From: Elusimicrobiota bacterium
Lineage (GTDB): Bacteria > Elusimicrobiota > Elusimicrobia > Elusimicrobiales > Elusimicrobiaceae
Length of the DNA stretch: 8,000 nt
Assembly (NCBI GenBank): GCA_031258375.1
Contig: JAIRMX010000174.1
Span: forward strand, 1-8,000
Direction: 5' to 3'
In this document: positions 5,533 to 8,000 of the stretch, in pieces
Numbering within the stretch: position 1 is the first letter of the stretch
How the letters are laid out: the number at the start of each line of letters is the position of its first letter
Notes under the pieces: model-generated
What the model was told of the DNA's origin: nothing
Database searches by the model: none
The model's input: the letters and a program-made list of their open reading frames with translations, nothing else
Program-made: the position numbers and the translations under genes

Positions 5533-5563
5533 CGTCCGTTATTTTTATAACGGACGATTTTTT
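5533..5563 (+). terminator. Strong intrinsic terminator after the 12-residue peptide
   Basis: A perfect 10-bp stem, CGTCCGTTAT (5533-5542) with ATAACGGACG (5547-5556), surrounds a TTTT loop and is followed by T6 at 5558-5563. It separates the peptide unit from the membrane-protein gene 45 bases further on. If that gene lacks its own promoter, read-through of this hairpin would control it. Confidence 0.92.
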
Positions 5564-5583
5564 GCGTCATATTTTGATAAAAT

Positions 5584-5600
5584 TATAAATAAACGGAGGA
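5584..5600 (+). promoter_or_regulatory. Possible -10 and ribosome binding site of the TauE/UreH-like gene
   Basis: TATAAA at 5584-5589 is a fair -10, but no good -35 is visible (ttgcgt at 5562-5567, 16-bp spacing, is poor). GGAGGA at 5595-5600 is a clear Shine-Dalgarno sequence nine bases before the ATG at 5609. Confidence 0.4.
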
Positions 5601-5608
5601 TTTAAATT

Positions 5609-6238
5609 ATGTCAACAACACTTATCATAACCGCGTTAACTATAGGCGTAGTTCATACTTTACTCGGGCCGGATCATTATCTTCCGTTTATATTTCTTTC
5701 AAAAACGCGCGGATGGAGTTTGCGCAAAACGGCTTTAATAACGCTGGTTTGCGCCGTAGGTCATATCGCCGGTTCGGTTATTTTAGGCTTTGCGGGGATT
5801 TGGTTCGGAATAAACGTTTTAAAACTGGAAAATATTGAATCTATGCGCGGAGATATCGCCGCATGGGCTCTTATGGCTTTTGGCATGGCGTATTTCATTT
5901 GGGGTTTAAGAAAAGCTTTGAAATATAATATAGAAAATCCAACCGAACGCGCCGGAACAACCGCGTGGGTTCTCTTTATTATTTTTGCGCTCGGCCCGTG
6001 CGAGCCTCTTATACCCGTGCTTATGTATCCCGCGGCTGAGAACTCCGGCGTATTTTATACTTTGCTTACCGCCGCCGTATTTGGCGCGGCGACAATTATG
6101 ACAATGCTCGCCATTGTGCTAGGCGCTTGTTACGGCTTTTCCTTTATCAAATTGAAAAACGTTGCAAAATGGTCTCATGCTTCCGCCGGTTTTGCTATTT
6201 TAGCCTGCGGTTTCTCCATGCAGTTTTTAGGTTTGTAA
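5609..6238 (+). CDS. TauE/SafE- or UreH-like integral membrane transporter
   Basis: The 209-residue protein has about six membrane segments (roughly 4-28, 42-68, 84-101, 118-140, 146-178, 188-207). Three motifs mark it as one of the UreH/RcnA/sulfite-exporter-like proteins. HTLLGPDH at 16-23 resembles the HX4DH metal site of nickel/cobalt permeases but with five residues between His and Asp-His. GHIAGS is at 51-56. LGPCEPLIP at 128-136 carries a membrane-embedded Cys131-Glu132-Pro133. These residues suggest a metal or sulfur-oxyanion substrate; which one cannot be told. The start has a clean Shine-Dalgarno sequence. The hydrolase gene starts one base after its stop, so the two are probably co-translated, and the Cys-rich 12-residue peptide lies just upstream. 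Membrane role is secure, substrate is not. Confidence 0.75.
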   Translation: MSTTLIITALTIGVVHTLLGPDHYLPFIFLSKTRGWSLRKTALITLVCAVGHIAGSVILGFAGIWFGINVLKLENIESMRGDIAAWALMAFGMAYFIWGLRKALKYNIENPTERAGTTAWVLFIIFALGPCEPLIPVLMYPAAENSGVFYTLLTAAVFGAATIMTMLAIVLGACYGFSFIKLKNVAKWSHASAGFAILACGFSMQFLGL

Positions 6239-6239
6239 A

Positions 6240-7142
6240 ATGGAGTTTGCGCCCGCGCCTGATTATTCCAATTCCGAATGCTGGGCATTAAGAGATATCG
6301 ATAATAAACGCTTTGATATCTTTTATATATACCCCACGTTTTACGGCGGCCCTGCGGGCAGCTTAATGAACGTTTATAATACCCCGCTCAAGCCGGCTAT
6401 AAAAAATAATGTAATAAAAAACTGCGGCATATTTTCGGGAGAAGGAAATATTTACGCTCCTCTTTACAGACAGGCTTCTTTTGCTTCGCTCGGATTAAAC
6501 GAAACGCAAAAAAAAGAAATTTTAAAAGTTTCTCTATCCGATGTTACAACGGCTTTTCAATATTATTTGCAGCGCGGTAAACGGCGTCCTTTTGTTTTGG
6601 CCGGCCACAGCCAAGGCTCGCGGATGCTTAGAGAAATGATGAAGCTTTTATTTAAAGACGCCGCGCTAAGCAGCCGTTTGATAGCCGCGTATCTTATAGG
6701 CGCCGAAATTACTTTTAGCGATATAGAAAATTATCCCTGGCTCAAAGTTGCAAAAACCGCAGACGATACCGGCATTATAATAACCTATAACACGCAAGCC
6801 GCAGGAATAAAAAATTCTCCCATATACGAACGAGGCGAGGCTGTATGCGTAAATCCTCTTAATTGGAGCGCAGGTCCCGCGGATAAAGAATTGAATCAAG
6901 GCGCGGTTTTTTTTGACGGACGCGCAAATAAAGTAGAGGAAATACCGTTTTTCACTTCGGCATATATTGAAAAAGAAACCGGCTCTCTTATCGCGTCGGA
7001 TGTTAATATGGATAAATATTCATCTCCTCTGTTTCAAAAAGGAATATATCACGTTTATGATTATGAATTTTTCTACCGCAATTTGCAAAATAATTTTAAA
7101 CGCCGCCTTAAAAATTATTTTAACAAGCGTGGTATAATATAA
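6240..7142 (+). CDS. DUF3089-family alpha/beta hydrolase
   Basis: The 300-residue protein follows the DUF3089 pattern: APDYSNSECWALRD at 5-18, DIFYIYPTFYGG at 26-37, IYAPLYRQ at 71-78, DVTTAFQYYL at 101-110, then the nucleophile elbow LAGHSQGS at 120-127 with Ser124. GIYHVYDYEFFYRNL at 268-282 is the conserved C-terminal block, and His271 is the likely catalytic base. The family is predicted to contain esterases or lipases of unknown substrate. Many members carry a signal peptide before the APDYS block; here only four residues precede it and the preceding gene ends one base upstream, so the protein is predicted to be cytoplasmic or to have lost its signal. Its last codons contain the -10 box of the pth gene. 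Catalytic fold confident, substrate unknown. Confidence 0.85.
   Translation: MEFAPAPDYSNSECWALRDIDNKRFDIFYIYPTFYGGPAGSLMNVYNTPLKPAIKNNVIKNCGIFSGEGNIYAPLYRQASFASLGLNETQKKEILKVSLSDVTTAFQYYLQRGKRRPFVLAGHSQGSRMLREMMKLLFKDAALSSRLIAAYLIGAEITFSDIENYPWLKVAKTADDTGIIITYNTQAAGIKNSPIYERGEAVCVNPLNWSAGPADKELNQGAVFFDGRANKVEEIPFFTSAYIEKETGSLIASDVNMDKYSSPLFQKGIYHVYDYEFFYRNLQNNFKRRLKNYFNKRGII
7130..7138 (+). promoter_or_regulatory. Extended -10 promoter for pth inside the end of the hydrolase gene
   Basis: TGG (7130-7132) and a perfect TATAAT (7133-7138) form a TGn extended -10. The six bases ATAACT separate it from the ATG at 7145. The box lies in the last codons of the upstream gene, whose stop is at 7140-7142. 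There is no Shine-Dalgarno sequence, so pth could be made from a leaderless transcript as well as by coupling to the upstream gene. Confidence 0.6.
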
Positions 7143-7144
7143 CT

Positions 7145-7720
7145 ATGCAAAAAAAATTTTTAATCGCGGGAATTGGAAACCCCGGCGCGCAGTATGCAAA
7201 CACGCGTCATAACGCCGGCTTCATGGCTGCGGATATTATCGCGGAACATTTTGGCGTTGAATTTACGTCGTGGCCGCGCGCAAAAACCTTATATTGTAAA
7301 AATGAAACGCCAGATAAAACGGTTTATATTTTAAAACCGCAAACTTATATGAACTTATCGGGACAGGCGGTTTTTGCTTTTGCGAACTTTTATAAAATAC
7401 CGACGGAAAATATTTTGATTATTTTTGACGATATGAGTTTGCCGCTCGGCTCTTTGCGTATGCGCGGCGCGGGTTCCTCCGGGGGACATAACGGAATGCA
7501 AAACATTATCGAACAGTTCGGCACGCAAAATATGGTGAGGCTTAGAATCGGCATAGGCCCAAAACCGGATTTTTTTGAAGGTAAAGATTTTGTGCTTTCA
7601 AAATTCTCGCGCGGCGACCAAACTCTGTTAAAACCCGCGTTTGAGCGCGCGCTACAAGCCGCCGTTGATTTTGTTAATTTTGGCGTTGACGCCGCGATGA
7701 ATAAAGCCAATCAAAAATAG
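7145..7720 (+). CDS. pth: Peptidyl-tRNA hydrolase
   Basis: Pth cleaves the ester bond of peptidyl-tRNAs that drop off ribosomes, recycling tRNA; it is essential in most bacteria. The 191-residue protein is full length for the bacterial Pth family (E. coli 194). The expected residues are present: GIGNPG at 9-14 (Asn12), TRHNAGF at 20-26 (catalytic His22), KPQTYMNLSG at 64-73 (Asn70), FDDMSLPLG at 94-102 (Asp95) and GGHNGM at 113-118 (Asn116). The C-terminal lid helix is in place. The gene starts two bases after the hydrolase stop, but an internal TATAAT six bases before its ATG suggests its own leaderless transcript. It is not next to the usual neighbours rplY/ctc or ychF within the window. 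Confidence 0.97.
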   Translation: MQKKFLIAGIGNPGAQYANTRHNAGFMAADIIAEHFGVEFTSWPRAKTLYCKNETPDKTVYILKPQTYMNLSGQAVFAFANFYKIPTENILIIFDDMSLPLGSLRMRGAGSSGGHNGMQNIIEQFGTQNMVRLRIGIGPKPDFFEGKDFVLSKFSRGDQTLLKPAFERALQAAVDFVNFGVDAAMNKANQK

Positions 7721-7841
7721 CAAAATATATTACGGCGCAATTGATTTATTTTAATATGATTTTATTAAAAATAAATTAAGCTATTACTGAAAAATTTTTG
7801 TATAATAATTAATATATTTGATTTTTGCGGCGCTTTGCAAA

Positions 7842-7888
7842 ATATTTGTTATACAAATATATATTGTAAAATTAACAGAATAAAGGAG
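7842..7888 (+). promoter_or_regulatory. Candidate promoter with an operator-like dyad, and ribosome binding site of the last ORF
   Basis: ATATTTGT (7842-7849) and ACAAATAT (7853-7860) form a perfect 8-bp inverted repeat with a 3-bp centre, a typical operator shape. It overlaps a possible -35 (TTGTTA, 7846-7851). TAAAAT at 7867-7872 would be the -10, at a short 15-bp spacing. A perfect TATAAT also lies at 7801-7806, further from the gene. AAAGGAG (7882-7888) is a good Shine-Dalgarno sequence six bases before the ATG at 7895. The rest of 7721-7894 is AT-rich and shows no clear terminator for pth. Confidence 0.4.
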
Positions 7889-7894
7889 TTTTTT

Positions 7895-7990
7895 ATGACG
7901 CAAAAGCATATAATAAAACACGCAGTGAAAACTTATCAGTATAGCCCGCCCCCCCCCCACACACATCACAAAACTATAAATCTGATTTAA
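7895..7990 (+). CDS. Short ORF interrupted by a poly-C tract; probably the 5' end of a longer gene
   Basis: As written, the frame encodes 31 residues (MTQKHIIKHAVKTYQYS, four prolines, then HTHHKTINLI) and stops at TAA 7988-7990. The ribosome binding site is good, so translation starts here in all likelihood. The Pro codons come from a run of ten C. With one more C (11), or with 8, the frame would continue past the run as HTSQNYKSDLSDS and stay open to the end of the window. With 9 or 12 it would stop a few codons later at a TAA. The gene may therefore be phase-variable, or the run miscounted in assembly. I do not recognise the N-terminus, and no signal peptide is visible. Confidence 0.45.
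   Translation: MTQKHIIKHAVKTYQYSPPPPHTHHKTINLI
7949..7958 (+). repeat. Homopolymer tract of ten C inside a reading frame
   Basis: Ten C in a row, preceded by CCCG, inside DNA that is otherwise very AT-rich. Homopolymers of this length are prone to slipped-strand mispairing and also to sequencing miscounts. Its place 18 codons after a well-defined start makes it able to switch the frame of the ORF. Confidence 0.85.
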
Positions 7991-8000
7991 GTGATAGTAT

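Noticed and set aside
7746..7775. AT-only inverted repeat after pth as an intrinsic terminator
   Set aside because: The arms contain only A and T with a bulge, so the stem would be weak, and similar AT dyads are frequent by chance in this DNA.

Overview
The window looks like chromosomal DNA of a low-GC, Gram-negative bacterium. Intergenic DNA is very AT-rich, while the genes are richer in GC and favour codons such as gcg, cgc and ggc. A KDO-8-phosphate-phosphatase-like enzyme, a class A penicillin-binding protein and a lipoprotein with a lipobox suggest a two-membrane envelope with LPS. From memory of gene style, including the 77-residue double-repeat protein and the intergenic hairpin repeats, I lean towards Elusimicrobiota (Endomicrobium-like). 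No marker gene here proves that.

Layout from left to right. Positions 1-165 hold no intact gene. A bifunctional class A PBP (166-2289) is followed by a small basic protein made of two copies of one motif (2422-2655) with a strong, symmetric terminator. A KdsC-like HAD phosphatase on the minus strand (3427-2813) diverges from a plus-strand run: CsgG-like lipoprotein (3450-4127), a 79-residue single-pass membrane protein (4124-4363), a DUF456 membrane protein (4369-4851) and tRNA-Asn(GTT) (4907-4979). Next come about 500 bases of non-coding DNA with an imperfect 53-bp direct repeat and several hairpins. Then comes a compact unit that seems to encode only a 12-residue Cys/Gly peptide (5481-5519) with its own promoter, ribosome binding site and terminator. 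After it lie a TauE/UreH-like six-pass membrane protein (5609-6238), a DUF3089 alpha/beta hydrolase (6240-7142) and peptidyl-tRNA hydrolase (7145-7720). The right edge carries a short reading frame (from 7895) interrupted by a ten-base poly-C tract.

The most interesting regulatory signal is shared by four genes (PBP, KdsC-like, CsgG-like lipoprotein, Pth). Each has a perfect TATAAT exactly six bases before its ATG and no Shine-Dalgarno sequence, the geometry expected if transcription starts at the A of ATG (leaderless mRNA). The KdsC-like and lipoprotein genes do this from one 10-bp palindrome with overlapping divergent -10 boxes. Other genes (2422, 5481, 5609, 7895) have clear Shine-Dalgarno sequences, so two initiation modes appear to coexist.

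Functionally the window mixes envelope biogenesis (PBP, KdsC-like, lipoprotein, DUF456), translation (tRNA-Asn, Pth) and poorly characterised small proteins. I see no phage, CRISPR or defence locus. The candidates for something undescribed are the 12-residue peptide unit, the palindromic leaderless divergent promoter and the poly-C-interrupted ORF.
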